DNA of 64,000 nucleotides from Chloroflexota bacterium (GCA_004295045.1 SHND01000058.1:34270-98269); one strand, 5' to 3'. Positions 7,975 to 17,121 are shown, counted from the first letter of the stretch. Notes: generated by a model not told the origin, from the sequence alone. Numbers and translations: made by a program.

Positions 7975-9660
7975 TCAGCTCAAATTGATTTCTTTACGCA
8001 CGGTCCCCGCGCGTTCATGCTTCGCCACGATCTTGAGTGCACCGCCGTGTGGCGCATGAATCGTCCATTCGCACTTGGCGCGGTCTTGCGTCGGGTCTTC
8101 ATCCCAAACGCTGGCGGCAGGTCCTTTGTACGCGCGCCCTTCCAATTGACCAATGTCCTCGCGCATTTTCCCGGTTTCGAGCGTTGCGCCCGCGGGCAAT
8201 TCAAGCTCGACAATTACGCCGCGCACCGCTTTTTTCTCCAACGCCTTTTTCGTCACATACGTCGGAAGCCAGCCCGCGTTCTGCGCCACGACGCGGACGC
8301 GATAATTTCCATCCCCCAAGTCTTTTACACTCGCGTCATGCAATTCCATCTGCGGCGAAATGAGGGTGTGCCAGAGCAGCCATTTCGGAAAGAGCGCGAC
8401 CTCTTTTTCCAAAAGTTCGGGCGGCGGATTACGCCAGCAGTACGCGACATCCCAACCACCCAATTCCACCTCACCCAACTGCGGATGATTGAATTTGTAC
8501 CAATTCACATAGCCCTTGCCGCCGAGCTGTTCGTCGTTCCATTTCAACAACTTGAAATCTTCTTCGACGGGATGTTCGCGGTACCAGTCAATGAATTTGT
8601 ACTTTTCGATGCCCGCGCGCATTTGCGGACTCCAAATTTCTACCGTCCATGCATACACGCCCATGTGATCGTACATCCACGTATCGAACGAACCCGTGAT
8701 CACTTGCTTGGGGTGATATTTGAAATCGTGGAAAACAGAGATGTTGGGGTAACCCGACAGCGCGGTACCCTTGTCGCCGATTTTTTTGAACGTCCACAAA
8801 TCTTCGGGCGGCATTTCATCATCACTGCGGTCATCGTACGGACGAAGCAGCACGCCGCTAAAGGTGTGAAACGCGACGCCGCCCGTGATATTCGGATGCG
8901 AAGAAATGAACGCGACGAGGTTGCGCACTTCGGGTTCGCTCGTCGGATACGGACCTGCGCCGCTCTGTTCGCCTTCCTGCCGCCAGCCCATCGGAAAATT
9001 GCGGTTGAGGTCGAGACCTTCTTTCGGACGCGCAATGGGAATCAACGTTCCGTCGTAATTTTCCAGGCGCCCTTCTGGTACGATGCGATAATACGTGCCG
9101 CCCGTTTCAATTGGATCGCGCTGCATCAAGAGGCGCGGTTCATCGGGATGAACTTTCCACGGACCGTTCGGATCAACCAGCCGCATCGCCAACACGCGTC
9201 CGTCGCCGTCCATGTCCTCTTCGATCAATCCTTCAATCGGTTCTTCGTCGTACGGATACGGACGCGTCGAGGAACGAATCACTTTTGGTTTGTCGGCGAG
9301 CGCGAGTTCCGCGCCGTCGGGATTTACGCGCGGACAAATGTAAAACGCGCGGGTGTCGAGCGCACGCGTCACCTCTGCGTCTTGACCATAATTCGTCAGC
9401 AAATAATTTATGAAATACACACATGCCGACGTGGGCGAAACTTCGGATGCGTGAATATTCCCATCAATCCAAAAGGCGGGTTTTTCCTTGTCCGAACCGG
9501 TTGCAGAATTGGTCAGCGTCAGCAGCCAAACATCGCGCCCCTCGTAACTTTTGCCGATGCTTTCCAGGCGCGTGAGCTGAGGATATGCTTGCGCGAATTC
9601 ATTGAGAATGCGCGTTAATTCGTCGTACTTGTAATAATGATCGAAAGTGACGTTTGTCAT
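7975..9660 (-). CDS. M14-family zinc carboxypeptidase
   Basis: 561 residues. The N-terminal 350 residues form the M14 peptidase domain: zinc ligands in HASE (GNIHASEVSPTSACVYFINY), a substrate-binding segment DLNRNFPMGW, the third zinc His in GGVAFHTFSGVLLRPYDD, and the catalytic Glu in YAWTVEIWSPQM. The C-terminal 150 or so residues look like a beta-sandwich accessory domain. No signal peptide is evident, so it may be cytoplasmic or exported without a cleavable signal. It is followed by an M20 peptidase on the upstream side, suggesting a peptide-degradation pair. The start has a weak ribosome-binding site behind an imperfect palindrome. Confidence 0.9.
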   Translation of the reverse strand: MTNVTFDHYYKYDELTRILNEFAQAYPQLTRLESIGKSYEGRDVWLLTLTNSATGSDKEKPAFWIDGNIHASEVSPTSACVYFINYLLTNYGQDAEVTRALDTRAFYICPRVNPDGAELALADKPKVIRSSTRPYPYDEEPIEGLIEEDMDGDGRVLAMRLVDPNGPWKVHPDEPRLLMQRDPIETGGTYYRIVPEGRLENYDGTLIPIARPKEGLDLNRNFPMGWRQEGEQSGAGPYPTSEPEVRNLVAFISSHPNITGGVAFHTFSGVLLRPYDDRSDDEMPPEDLWTFKKIGDKGTALSGYPNISVFHDFKYHPKQVITGSFDTWMYDHMGVYAWTVEIWSPQMRAGIEKYKFIDWYREHPVEEDFKLLKWNDEQLGGKGYVNWYKFNHPQLGEVELGGWDVAYCWRNPPPELLEKEVALFPKWLLWHTLISPQMELHDASVKDLGDGNYRVRVVAQNAGWLPTYVTKKALEKKAVRGVIVELELPAGATLETGKMREDIGQLEGRAYKGPAASVWDEDPTQDRAKCEWTIHAPHGGALKIVAKHERAGTVRKEINLS

Positions 9661-9677
9661 TTTGGTATCAGGTAACT

Positions 9678-9718
9678 GGTAGTAGATGGCAAGGGAAATT
9701 GCCTTGCTACCTACTACC
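9678..9718. repeat. Intergenic imperfect palindrome made of reiterated words
   Basis: GGTAGTAGATGGCAAGG (9678-9694) and CCTTGCTACCTACTACC (9702-9718) pair at 15 of 17 positions around a 7-base loop. The arms are made of repeats of GTAG/GTAGC. It fills almost the whole gap between the M20 and M14 genes and looks like a REP-type element or a processing stem-loop in the mRNA. Confidence 0.6.
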
Positions 9719-9720
9719 TG

Positions 9721-11103
9721 CTACTTTTTCTCCTCACAGTTTTGGAAAAATCGAATATAACTCTCAATCCCCCGATAAAAATTCGGAAGATAAAAATGTT
9801 CGTTCGGTCCGTGCGTGCCATCATCGGCAAGACCAAAACCCATCACCACAACATCCACGCCCAATTCATCATTCAGCGAATTGGTTACGGGAACGCTCCA
9901 TCCCAACAGTTGAAACACGGGCGCGACGCCAAACGTTTCTTGCAGCGCGTCTTGCGCGGCGCGCACATAACGCGAATCACGATTTAACAACACCGGTTCG
10001 CCCGCAGCGAATTGTTCCACCGTCCAACGCACAGTGTCGGGCGCGTGCGCGCGCAAATAGTCTTCCAACTGCTGCTTGATTTTTTCGGGACGTTGATTTG
10101 GCACGAGGCGCGTGGAAATTTTCGCCATCGCTTTGGCGGGCAGAACCGTTTTGGAACCTTCGCCAATGAATCCCGCATACAAGCCATTCACCTCCAGTGT
10201 CGGACGCGCGCCCGCGCGTTCCACCACCGAAAAATTTTTCTCGCCCCACAACGCGCTCACTCCCGCCGCGTTCGCCCAGCCTTCATCCGTAATCGGCAAA
10301 CGCGCCAATTCCGCGCGTTCCGTCTCGGACAATTCGCGCACCTCGTCGTAAAAATGCGGCAGCGTCACGCGTCCCGCCGCGTCGTGCATTCCCGAAATCA
10401 AATCGCACAAAACTTGCGCGGGATTGTGAATCGTTCCGCCGAACAAGCCCGAATGTAAATCTTGCGCGGGTCCGTACACCCAAATTTCAAAATAACACAA
10501 ACCGCGCAAACCATATACGATGCTCGGCAAATCTTGAGACGCCATTTGCGAATCGCAATTCAACGCGACGTCGCATTTCAATTTTTCCTTGTACTCGCGC
10601 AAAAATGCTCCAAAGTTTGGCGACCCAACTTCTTCCTCCCCCTCTACAATGACCTTGATATTTACGCGCAGCGAATCTGTTTTCAACAGCGCTTCCAACG
10701 CTTTCATTACGGCGAGCGTTTGCGCTTTCATGTCGGACGCGCCGCGCGCATAAATCCAATCGCCCACAATGGTCGGTTCGAAAGGATTGGTCAGCCACTC
10801 ATTCAGCGGATCAACGGGCTGGACGTCGAGATGTCCGTACACGAGAATAGTCGGTGCATCACTCGCATGCAACCATTCGGCGTACACGAGCGGCTGTCCC
10901 GCGCCATCACCCGTCGGCATGATGGCGATATTTTCCATGCCCATCCCGCGCAGTTTTTCCGCCACCCATTCCGCGCCGCGCTGCACATCCGCGCGATGTT
11001 CGGAGAGGGTGGAGATGGTGGGAAGCGCGAGGAATTCTTTTAGTTCGTCGAGATTTTTTTCGCGCTGCTTGTTTGCGTACTGAATGGCGTCCATCATTTT
11101 CAT
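9721..11103 (-). CDS. M20-family metallopeptidase (dipeptidase)
   Basis: 460 residues, the usual length of M20 dipeptidases (ArgE/DapE/carnosinase group). Metal-binding motifs are all present: YGHLDVQPVDP (His and catalytic Asp), the bridging Asp in GASDMKAQTLA, the catalytic and metal Glu pair in VEGEEEVGSPNFG, and a C-terminal TGPNEH-type segment (DDGTHGPNEHFYLPN). A dimerisation domain is inserted in the middle. It is cytoplasmic by lack of a signal. It probably hydrolyses dipeptides. The start may be the ATG at 11103 or one of two Met codons within the next four codons. Confidence 0.9.
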   Translation of the reverse strand: MKMMDAIQYANKQREKNLDELKEFLALPTISTLSEHRADVQRGAEWVAEKLRGMGMENIAIMPTGDGAGQPLVYAEWLHASDAPTILVYGHLDVQPVDPLNEWLTNPFEPTIVGDWIYARGASDMKAQTLAVMKALEALLKTDSLRVNIKVIVEGEEEVGSPNFGAFLREYKEKLKCDVALNCDSQMASQDLPSIVYGLRGLCYFEIWVYGPAQDLHSGLFGGTIHNPAQVLCDLISGMHDAAGRVTLPHFYDEVRELSETERAELARLPITDEGWANAAGVSALWGEKNFSVVERAGARPTLEVNGLYAGFIGEGSKTVLPAKAMAKISTRLVPNQRPEKIKQQLEDYLRAHAPDTVRWTVEQFAAGEPVLLNRDSRYVRAAQDALQETFGVAPVFQLLGWSVPVTNSLNDELGVDVVVMGFGLADDGTHGPNEHFYLPNFYRGIESYIRFFQNCEEKK

Positions 11104-11117
11104 TTATGCCGCATTTT

Positions 11118-11708
11118 TTAAATTGTTACGCGTGCCGCGCGCGCCTGCGCGACGATCTTTTCAATCTGTCCCAAATGCGAATCGTCATGCATCAGTCCGG
11201 CGACAAAACGCGAGAGGCAGTTGTGCGTGATGCCCGGGCGCGGCTCGTACGTATTTTCCAAATGCGGCGGTTGGGGCCACATTTCCAGCGACGCTAAACG
11301 CATCCGCCGCGATTCTTCCAGACGTTCGCGGCATTGTTGAATCGTCGTAACAGTTTGCCACGAAACTTCGTAACGGGCGCGTCCGCCGCGCCACGCCACC
11401 CCACGCGCAACTTCGGCGGCGAGAAACGCGGCTTCTTCCGCCGACGCGGTGGTATGCACAATGACATGCCCGAGCGTCCACGCCAAATCCACATCTTCCG
11501 CCTTTTCTGCATAGCTATCATTAGCATTCGGATCACTCGGCACAAACGTTACAGCGGCGTCATCGCACTCGGCAATCAACGCGCGCATCGCGTCAATCAT
11601 TTCATTCGTCAGCATTCGCAAATCCGCGACCGAAATTTTTTCGCGTTCGACCAATTCTTTTACCGAAAGCTGACGATTCCTTACCGGTGTAAAATCCAGC
11701 ATATTCAT
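11118..11708 (-). CDS. DinB-like domain protein
   Basis: 196 residues. The spacing of three histidines, TLGHVIVHTTASAEE in the middle and GLMHDDSHLGQIEKI near the end, matches the metal-binding four-helix DinB/YfiT-like superfamily. Members include thiol-dependent transferases and stress-induced proteins, but most have no known reaction, and nothing here narrows it. It lies 15 bases upstream of the M20 gene in the same direction. A second Met two codons in (11702) could be the true start. Confidence 0.75.
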   Translation of the reverse strand: MNMLDFTPVRNRQLSVKELVEREKISVADLRMLTNEMIDAMRALIAECDDAAVTFVPSDPNANDSYAEKAEDVDLAWTLGHVIVHTTASAEEAAFLAAEVARGVAWRGGRARYEVSWQTVTTIQQCRERLEESRRMRLASLEMWPQPPHLENTYEPRPGITHNCLSRFVAGLMHDDSHLGQIEKIVAQARAARVTI

Positions 11709-11854
11709 TTACCATTCCAAAATCATGCACTGTGAGAAATCACCAGATTGTAACACGCGCAAGAAAAAAGCAGGCGCATGGGCTTCACCTGCTCTTTCAA
11801 ATTTCTCTCGCCGCTCCTTGGACACGGCAACGGGCAATTCTCAATGTCAGATGT

Positions 11855-12829
11855 TCACAACAATCCGCGTTCGCCGCGCACATACGGAATCCCCAACGCC
11901 GCAGGCGCCCCCAAACGTTTACGAATGGCGGCGCGCGAACCGATGATCAACACAATCACGGTCAAAGCGTAGGGCAGCATTTCCAAAAAGAATTGCAGAT
12001 TGCGGTCATAGAAAAAGGGATTCGCAATTCCGAGTACCACATTTACGCCCTGCACATCCAGCGTAAAGCGGCGCAGCGATCCGAACAAGTACGCACCGAT
12101 CGCAGCGCGCACGGGATCCCATTGCGCGAAAATCACCAATGCGATGGCAATCCAGCCGAAACCCGATGTGGTAAATTCGCTGAACCAGCCGGGCGTAATC
12201 GAGAGCGTAATCGCGCCGCCCGCCAAGCCCGCCATGATTCCGCCGACGAACACATAAAAATAGCGCCACGCATAAACGTCAATGCCCAACGAATCCGCCG
12301 CCGCAGGATATTCGCCAATCGCGCGCAGATGCAAGCCCGCGCGCGTGCGATAAATATAAAACCACATCGCGGGAATCAAGAGATAGCCGAAATAGACCAG
12401 TGCGCTTTTGTTGTCGAAAAAAATCGGACCGAAAAATGGGATTTGTTCCAACAGCGGAATGCTGAACGCGGGAATCGTCGGCACGCCTTTGACGCTCGCG
12501 AGTCCTTCGCCCAACACCAGCGAAAGACCGATGCCCAAAAAGGTGAGCGACAAACCGCTGACCACTTGGTCGGCGCGCAGGGTAATGACAACGAACGCGT
12601 GCAACAGACTCAATAGTCCGCCCGCAATCATCCCCGCGATCAATCCGATCCACGGGTCGCCTGTGGCGTACGCGGTGCTGTACGCCGTGACGGCGCCTAT
12701 GAGCATCATGCCTTCGACGCCCAAATTCAAAACGCCCGCGCGTTCGGCAAGCAGTTCGCCCATCGTGGCAAAGAGCAGCGCTGTGCCATTGGAAACTCCG
12801 GCAGAGAATACGTTGATCCAGAAATTCAT
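11855..12829 (-). CDS. BMP-type ABC transporter permease (short subunit, second system)
   Basis: 324-residue BPD_transp_2 permease. Marks: GELLAERAGVLNLGVEGMML, a cytoplasmic loop TRAGLHLRAIGEYPAAADSL, and about eight to ten hydrophobic segments. It pairs with the longer permease immediately upstream (12892-14022), separated by a palindromic spacer. The lipoprotein and ATPase most likely belonging to this channel are 7.6 kb further upstream (21667-24585), which is unusual because these four genes are normally contiguous. Confidence 0.92.
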   Translation of the reverse strand: MNFWINVFSAGVSNGTALLFATMGELLAERAGVLNLGVEGMMLIGAVTAYSTAYATGDPWIGLIAGMIAGGLLSLLHAFVVITLRADQVVSGLSLTFLGIGLSLVLGEGLASVKGVPTIPAFSIPLLEQIPFFGPIFFDNKSALVYFGYLLIPAMWFYIYRTRAGLHLRAIGEYPAAADSLGIDVYAWRYFYVFVGGIMAGLAGGAITLSITPGWFSEFTTSGFGWIAIALVIFAQWDPVRAAIGAYLFGSLRRFTLDVQGVNVVLGIANPFFYDRNLQFFLEMLPYALTVIVLIIGSRAAIRKRLGAPAALGIPYVRGERGLL

Positions 12830-12839
12830 GGGAAGGAAA

Positions 12840-12891
12840 ACAAGTAGACGGGAAAACAGGCAGCATGTTATTTGTTTCCCTGTCTACTTGT
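12840..12891. repeat. Intergenic imperfect palindrome with AAGTAGAC words
   Basis: ACAAGTAGACGGGAAAACA (12840-12858) pairs with TGTTTCCCTGTCTACTTGT (12873-12891) with a few mismatches. The word GTCTACTT is repeated again at 12890-12898. It fills the gap between the two permease genes and may be a REP-like element or an mRNA stem-loop setting the relative output of the two. Confidence 0.6.
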
Positions 12892-14022
12892 CTACTTGGC
12901 TCTTTCTACTTGTACGCGATAGCGATTCAGCACTTCACTGCTAATCAAAGTGAACAACAAAATGCCCTGCAGCAAACGCGCCAGCCCACTGGGTTGAATT
13001 TCGCGGCTGCCAATCAGCAAGCCGCCAAAAATAATAGACACGGGGATGACTGCCCACGGATTCAATTTGGACAGCCACGCGATAATGATGGCGGTGAACC
13101 CATAACCCGGCGAGATGCGATCTTGCAAACGATGCACCACGCCCGTCACTTCGGACATGCCGGCAATTCCCGCCAAACCGCCCGACAGCATAAACACAAA
13201 AACGATCATTGCGCCGATATTCACGCCTGCATATTTCGCCGCGTTCGGATTGTCGCCGATCAACCGAATCTCGTAGCCAAAGCGCGTGCGCGACAGCAAA
13301 TACCACACGCCGGCAGCGGCGAGAACGGCAAAAAGAAAACCGAGATGGACTGTCATTCCTGAAAATGGTTTAAAGAGCGAGGAATAATCCATCAAGCGCG
13401 GGAGCCACGCTTCCCGGGGAAACATCGGCGTCATCTGAAAACCGCGTTCGCTCCATGAACCAAAGACCCAAAAGGCGACCCAATACAACGCGATGTAATT
13501 TAACATCAGCGTCGTGATAATTTCATTCACATTAAAGCGCGCTTTCAAAATTCCCGGAATAAAGCCCCACAGCGCGCCAAACAAAAATCCTGAAATGAGC
13601 ATCAAGGGAATAAAAATCCACGGCGACGCATCCTTGCCCAACACCGCTTCCACAATCAGCGTCGCGCCCCACGCGCCCAAATAAAATTGTCCTTCCGCGC
13701 CAATGTTCCACAAACGCATCCGAAACGCGATGAGACACGCGAGCGAAGTGAGAATCAACGGCGTCGCCTTGACCAGCGTGTCGGAAAAAACGTAACTGTC
13801 GCCAAAGGCGGCAAGATAGATCGCGCGAAAAGAACGGACGGGATCCGCGCCGACCCACACCAGAATTACCGCCGTGATCAATAACGCGAGGATGACCGAG
13901 CCAATCGTCGTTGCCCAGGAGAGCCAGCGCGGCGTTTCGAGACGCGGTTCAAGTTTGACCGAGATAGGGAATCGGAGCGCGCGTGTTTTTACAGCGGGAT
14001 TGGGTTGAATCGCTTGCGACAT
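12892..14022 (-). CDS. BMP-type ABC transporter permease (long subunit, second system)
   Basis: 376-residue polytopic permease, the larger of the pair. Family marks: GADPVRSFRAIYLAAFGDS, WNIGAEGQFYLGA, FNVNEIITTLMLNYIALYWV, and the ATPase-docking loop GYEIRLIGDNPNAAKYAGVN. A polar N-terminal tail of about 30 residues precedes the first helix. GAGAAAAAT stands before the ATG. Together with 11855-12829 it should form the membrane channel for purine nucleosides. Confidence 0.92.
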   Translation of the reverse strand: MSQAIQPNPAVKTRALRFPISVKLEPRLETPRWLSWATTIGSVILALLITAVILVWVGADPVRSFRAIYLAAFGDSYVFSDTLVKATPLILTSLACLIAFRMRLWNIGAEGQFYLGAWGATLIVEAVLGKDASPWIFIPLMLISGFLFGALWGFIPGILKARFNVNEIITTLMLNYIALYWVAFWVFGSWSERGFQMTPMFPREAWLPRLMDYSSLFKPFSGMTVHLGFLFAVLAAAGVWYLLSRTRFGYEIRLIGDNPNAAKYAGVNIGAMIVFVFMLSGGLAGIAGMSEVTGVVHRLQDRISPGYGFTAIIIAWLSKLNPWAVIPVSIIFGGLLIGSREIQPSGLARLLQGILLFTLISSEVLNRYRVQVERAK

Positions 14023-14040
14023 ATTTTTCTCAAAGAAAAG

Positions 14041-14307
14041 CTACGCGGTGAGCTTTGCTTGTGGCGAAACTGTTACTCCTACCTCGTACAAAAATTCTGG
14101 TGCCAAGTCCGCGCCGTTGGGCCATTCGATGGTCTCGGTATCGGGATTCACACGCACGCGGCGAAACATCGCCAGATCACGCAAAGGTTCGAAAACCTCT
14201 CCAAATAGTTCGTCTCTCAAGTCAACGTCTTTGATCGCACCGTTGTTGAACTCGAGACGAAGCAGATAGTCGTGCAGATAAACGACTGATTTTACGTGTA
14301 GGAACAT
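14041..14307 (-). CDS. DUF2442-domain protein
   Basis: About 88 residues. The pattern HDYLLRLEFNNGAIKDVDL, LFGEVFEPL, FRRVRVNPDTETIEWPNGAD and a terminal APEFLYE is typical of DUF2442. The ATG at 14307 is chosen over 14331 because GAGGTG precedes it and because the longer form would start inside the upstream gene. It follows a DUF4160 gene by seven bases; the two families are frequently found as neighbours and the pair is suspected to be a toxin-antitoxin-like module, with no proven mechanism that I can apply here. Confidence 0.85.
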   Translation of the reverse strand: MFLHVKSVVYLHDYLLRLEFNNGAIKDVDLRDELFGEVFEPLRDLAMFRRVRVNPDTETIEWPNGADLAPEFLYEVGVTVSPQAKLTA

Positions 14308-14314
14308 ATTCACC

Positions 14315-14572
14315 TCAAGGCAACGGGGCAATCTTGATTAGCTCTTGTTGATTCTGCGCACGCTGCCAATTGTCTGCTAACTCGCGCTGATGTTGTTCGC
14401 TCCATTCAATCACCAAACGCAGCAACCGACGCGACATTTTTCCTTCAACAATTCCAGAAAAAATTTCGACGGTGACTTCTTGATCTTGTGATTTTGCATG
14501 AAAGTGGGGCGGTGGATGCTCACGATAGTTCATGTAAATCACAATGCCATAAAAACGCGAGATTTCAGGCAT
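14315..14572 (-). CDS. DUF4160-domain protein
   Basis: 85 residues with the DUF4160 hallmark: ISRFYGIVIYMNYREHPPPH followed by FHAKSQDQEVTVEI. It is the upstream member of a DUF4160-DUF2442 pair. Such pairs recur in mobile parts of genomes and resemble toxin-antitoxin operons; the function is not established. It sits 18 bases from the end of the acetyltransferase/cNMP gene. Confidence 0.85.
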   Translation of the reverse strand: MPEISRFYGIVIYMNYREHPPPHFHAKSQDQEVTVEIFSGIVEGKMSRRLLRLVIEWSEQHQRELADNWQRAQNQQELIKIAPLP

Positions 14573-14590
14573 GAGAGTTTGAACTGGGCG

Positions 14591-16102
14591 TTATGCGCGT
14601 AACCCTGCCAAATTCTGATACAACTTGAGCCCCAAACGCGGATGCGCTTCGCACAGCGCGTCGAGTTCCGCTTTGGTCAATGCGAACACGCGCGCATCTT
14701 CGATTGCCACCGCGCGAATGTCCGCAGCATCACCAAAAGCGATATCAGCGCCAATCACTCCGCCTTGCCCCACCACACCCTCTTGCAGACGGAACGCGCC
14801 GTTGACGACGAGATACATTGTGTGCGGTTCGAGTTCGGCGCCTTGCGGCACGTTGAACGCTCTGCCCGCGCGGTTGATGAGATACACTTCGAGCGGCGTG
14901 ATATTTTTCAGCGCGGGGGCATGCAGCGCGCGCAGGCGTTTTTCATGTTCTTGCGCTGCGCGCTCGAATGCGGGCGCGACAATGTCGAAATATTCTTTGG
15001 CAGATTCGGTCAGTTCAAAGGGACCCAGTTCCCACGGCGTGTTGAGTTTCGCAAACTTGATAATGTCATAGCGTCCGGTCTGATGAAAAACCATGCCCGG
15101 CACATAACTCGTCGGCAAGAATCCCATATCCAACATCGTCTGCTGCATGCGCGGACTGTACGCGCTGACATCACATTCGATCACCTGCGCTTCATATTCC
15201 TCTTGCGCGTGATTGATCGCCCAATTCAACAAGCCGCCTTTGACATTCTCTTCCTGCGCGATCAATTCCACAATGCGAACGCTTTCGTGACGTTCGTAAT
15301 GCACAAAGCCGAGCGCGCCCAACACACGATCTCCATCCATCGCCACGACATAGTTGCCTTTGCGCGCGGCGAGCTGCGGCATTCCCTCATCCAAATGCAT
15401 TCCGCTGAAAATTTCGGGTTCGATCACGCGCCCTTGTTCTATTTTCAATACGCGCATCATCGCCGTCGCGGTGAGGGGTTGGATGTCGAGCGTGGTGTCG
15501 AGCGGATAGCCGCGCACGTTTTCGCGCACGGTGATCGGTTCATCGAGTTCGAGGTTTTTCAAGGACAAACGCGCGAGCGACGCGATGGCAGAGACAACTT
15601 CGGCTCGCCCGACGCGGCGCAGCGTGCGACCATTCCCAAACAACTGCCCAGCCAAGATCAAGCTCTCGCGCCATTTCATTTTGTAATGCAGCGGCAGAAA
15701 ACCGAGCGGTACCAGTCCAATGCGGTCATTGATCTTTTGCGTTTTCGGATGCACCGTGCGCGCTTCGGCGAACGCAAATTCGACGCGTTCATCTGCTGCG
15801 TCCACCACCGACTCCAAAATCAAACGTCCCAATCCTTTGCCCGCCGTATCGGGGTCAACGACGACGCGCCCGATTTCGCCAATCAAATCGTTGTAATCGC
15901 CGAAATTCAAAATGCACGCGCCCGACGCGACGATCACGCCTTCGTCTTCGACGACCAGCCAGATGATGTTGTCCGAATAAACGCCGCGCTTGACCCATTG
16001 CGGATCGTAAAATTCGGGCATCGAATAATCATCGCCATAATTTTCTTTGAACAAACTAATAACCGCTTCGATATCGTTTTCTTGAATGGGACGAACGTTC
16101 AT
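14591..16102 (-). CDS. Double GNAT acetyltransferase fused to a cyclic-nucleotide-binding-like domain
   Basis: 503 residues with three parts. Residues 1-150 form a GNAT domain with an acetyl-CoA loop (GRVVVDPDTAGKGLGRLIL). Residues about 195-365 look like a second, more divergent GNAT unit (GNYVVAMDGDRVLGALGFVH). Residues about 415-503 resemble a cyclic-nucleotide-binding (CAP_ED) beta-roll: PHTMYLVVNGAFRLQEG, then IRAVAIEDARVFALTKAELD, keeping an Arg where the phosphate is bound but lacking the usual Glu. A nucleotide-regulated acetyltransferase is plausible; the target is unknown. GGGGTGCT precedes the ATG. Confidence 0.8.
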   Translation of the reverse strand: MNVRPIQENDIEAVISLFKENYGDDYSMPEFYDPQWVKRGVYSDNIIWLVVEDEGVIVASGACILNFGDYNDLIGEIGRVVVDPDTAGKGLGRLILESVVDAADERVEFAFAEARTVHPKTQKINDRIGLVPLGFLPLHYKMKWRESLILAGQLFGNGRTLRRVGRAEVVSAIASLARLSLKNLELDEPITVRENVRGYPLDTTLDIQPLTATAMMRVLKIEQGRVIEPEIFSGMHLDEGMPQLAARKGNYVVAMDGDRVLGALGFVHYERHESVRIVELIAQEENVKGGLLNWAINHAQEEYEAQVIECDVSAYSPRMQQTMLDMGFLPTSYVPGMVFHQTGRYDIIKFAKLNTPWELGPFELTESAKEYFDIVAPAFERAAQEHEKRLRALHAPALKNITPLEVYLINRAGRAFNVPQGAELEPHTMYLVVNGAFRLQEGVVGQGGVIGADIAFGDAADIRAVAIEDARVFALTKAELDALCEAHPRLGLKLYQNLAGLRA

Positions 16103-16318
16103 AGCACCCCGTGAAAAAATAAAGCTGGAAGATTTTGGGACGACTGCAAGTGGAGCTTTGACGACATGCGCCGTCCAATTCGCACCCGATTATCGCACAA
16201 CATTTTGATTGTGAGAATAGCCCTTGCGCGAGTTCATGCAAGCGGCGACAAATTGAGCAGGTTGTAGAAACGCGCGTTTGCGCGGCGGGGAAAAGATCAA
16301 GACTCCGGGATTTGATTA

Positions 16319-16819
16319 TTATTTTTGCGGACGCAGCCGCGCCATGTAATACGTGTCCACGTATTCGCCATCCCGATACGAGTGCTGTTTGATTCTACCT
16401 TCAATTTCAAAGCCAAACTTTTTGTACAAATGCACCGCAGGTTCGTTGTCAACGTACACTTCCAATTCAAGCCGCGTGAGATTCAGCCATTTGTCCGCCA
16501 ACTCTACGACTGCCTGCATCAACGCCGTGCCAACGCCTTTGCCCTGCCAATCGTCGCGCACCGCCATTCCAATCCCGCCCGCGTGTTTACGGCGCGGACG
16601 ATTAGGGTCGAGGTGCAGACCCAACGTTCCGATGACTTGGCCATCAACACATGCGACGAAACGGAATAATTCGTCATTGACTTCGAGCCGTTTGCGCCAC
16701 GCCTGCACGCTTGGATACGGCAATTGCAATGTGCCCCAAATGACGCGCGGACATTCAAAAATGCGCGTAATCGCTTCGGCATCCGCAATGTCTGCGCGGC
16801 GGATTGTGATGTTGGTCAT
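16319..16819 (-). CDS. GNAT N-acetyltransferase
   Basis: About 166 residues starting at the ATG at 16819 (ITIRRADIADAEAI is a typical GNAT start; the longer frame to 16903 overlaps hicA and has no family similarity). The acetyl-CoA loop is DDWQGKGVGTALMQAVVELA, followed by LELEVYVDNEPAVHLYKKFG and GYF-like end. The sequence resembles the L-amino-acid N-acyltransferase/PhnO-type group that acetylates small amines; substrate unknown. It comes just after the HicBA module. Confidence 0.85.
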   Translation of the reverse strand: MTNITIRRADIADAEAITRIFECPRVIWGTLQLPYPSVQAWRKRLEVNDELFRFVACVDGQVIGTLGLHLDPNRPRRKHAGGIGMAVRDDWQGKGVGTALMQAVVELADKWLNLTRLELEVYVDNEPAVHLYKKFGFEIEGRIKQHSYRDGEYVDTYYMARLRPQK

Positions 16820-16892
16820 GTCATGCTGTTTACGTGAATGACTTTTGATTTTCTTTCGGCAGACAGGCGGGAATGCCTGTTGACGTAGAGCG

Positions 16893-17117
16893 TCATTTTC
16901 CAAGTAATTTGATAAATTCTTCCACTTCTAACCCGGCTCTACGTATTAAGGAACGCAAAAGGCCACGATCAAGTTCTTTGTGGTCGGGAATAGACAAATT
17001 TGCTGCGGAGCCATCTTTTGTCATGACGATGTGGCTGCCGCGTTGACGCGCAACCACCCAACCATCCTTTTCAAACGCGCGCGCTGCTTCTCGACCAGAA
17101 ACAACTGGCAGATTCAT
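16893..17117 (-). CDS. hicA: HicA-family mRNA interferase toxin
   Basis: 74 residues with the double-stranded-RNA-binding-like HicA fold. The catalytic His is in RQRGSHIVMTKDG, preceded by GREAARAFEKDGWVVARQ; IPDHKELDRGLLRSLIRRAG follows. HicA cleaves mRNA and is neutralised by HicB. The start lies four bases after the hicB stop, so translation is coupled. Here antitoxin precedes toxin, an order that occurs in many hicBA operons. Confidence 0.88.
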   Translation of the reverse strand: MNLPVVSGREAARAFEKDGWVVARQRGSHIVMTKDGSAANLSIPDHKELDRGLLRSLIRRAGLEVEEFIKLLGK

Positions 17118-17121
17118 TGCT

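Noticed and set aside
7855..9618. A 587-codon open frame on the plus strand
   Set aside because: It lies entirely opposite the M14 peptidase gene, has no recognisable domain, and arises from the GC-rich codon pattern of the real gene.
14642..16114. A 490-codon open frame on the plus strand
   Set aside because: Antisense to the acetyltransferase/cNMP gene, rich in Arg/His/Phe/Gln, no ribosome-binding site or known domain.
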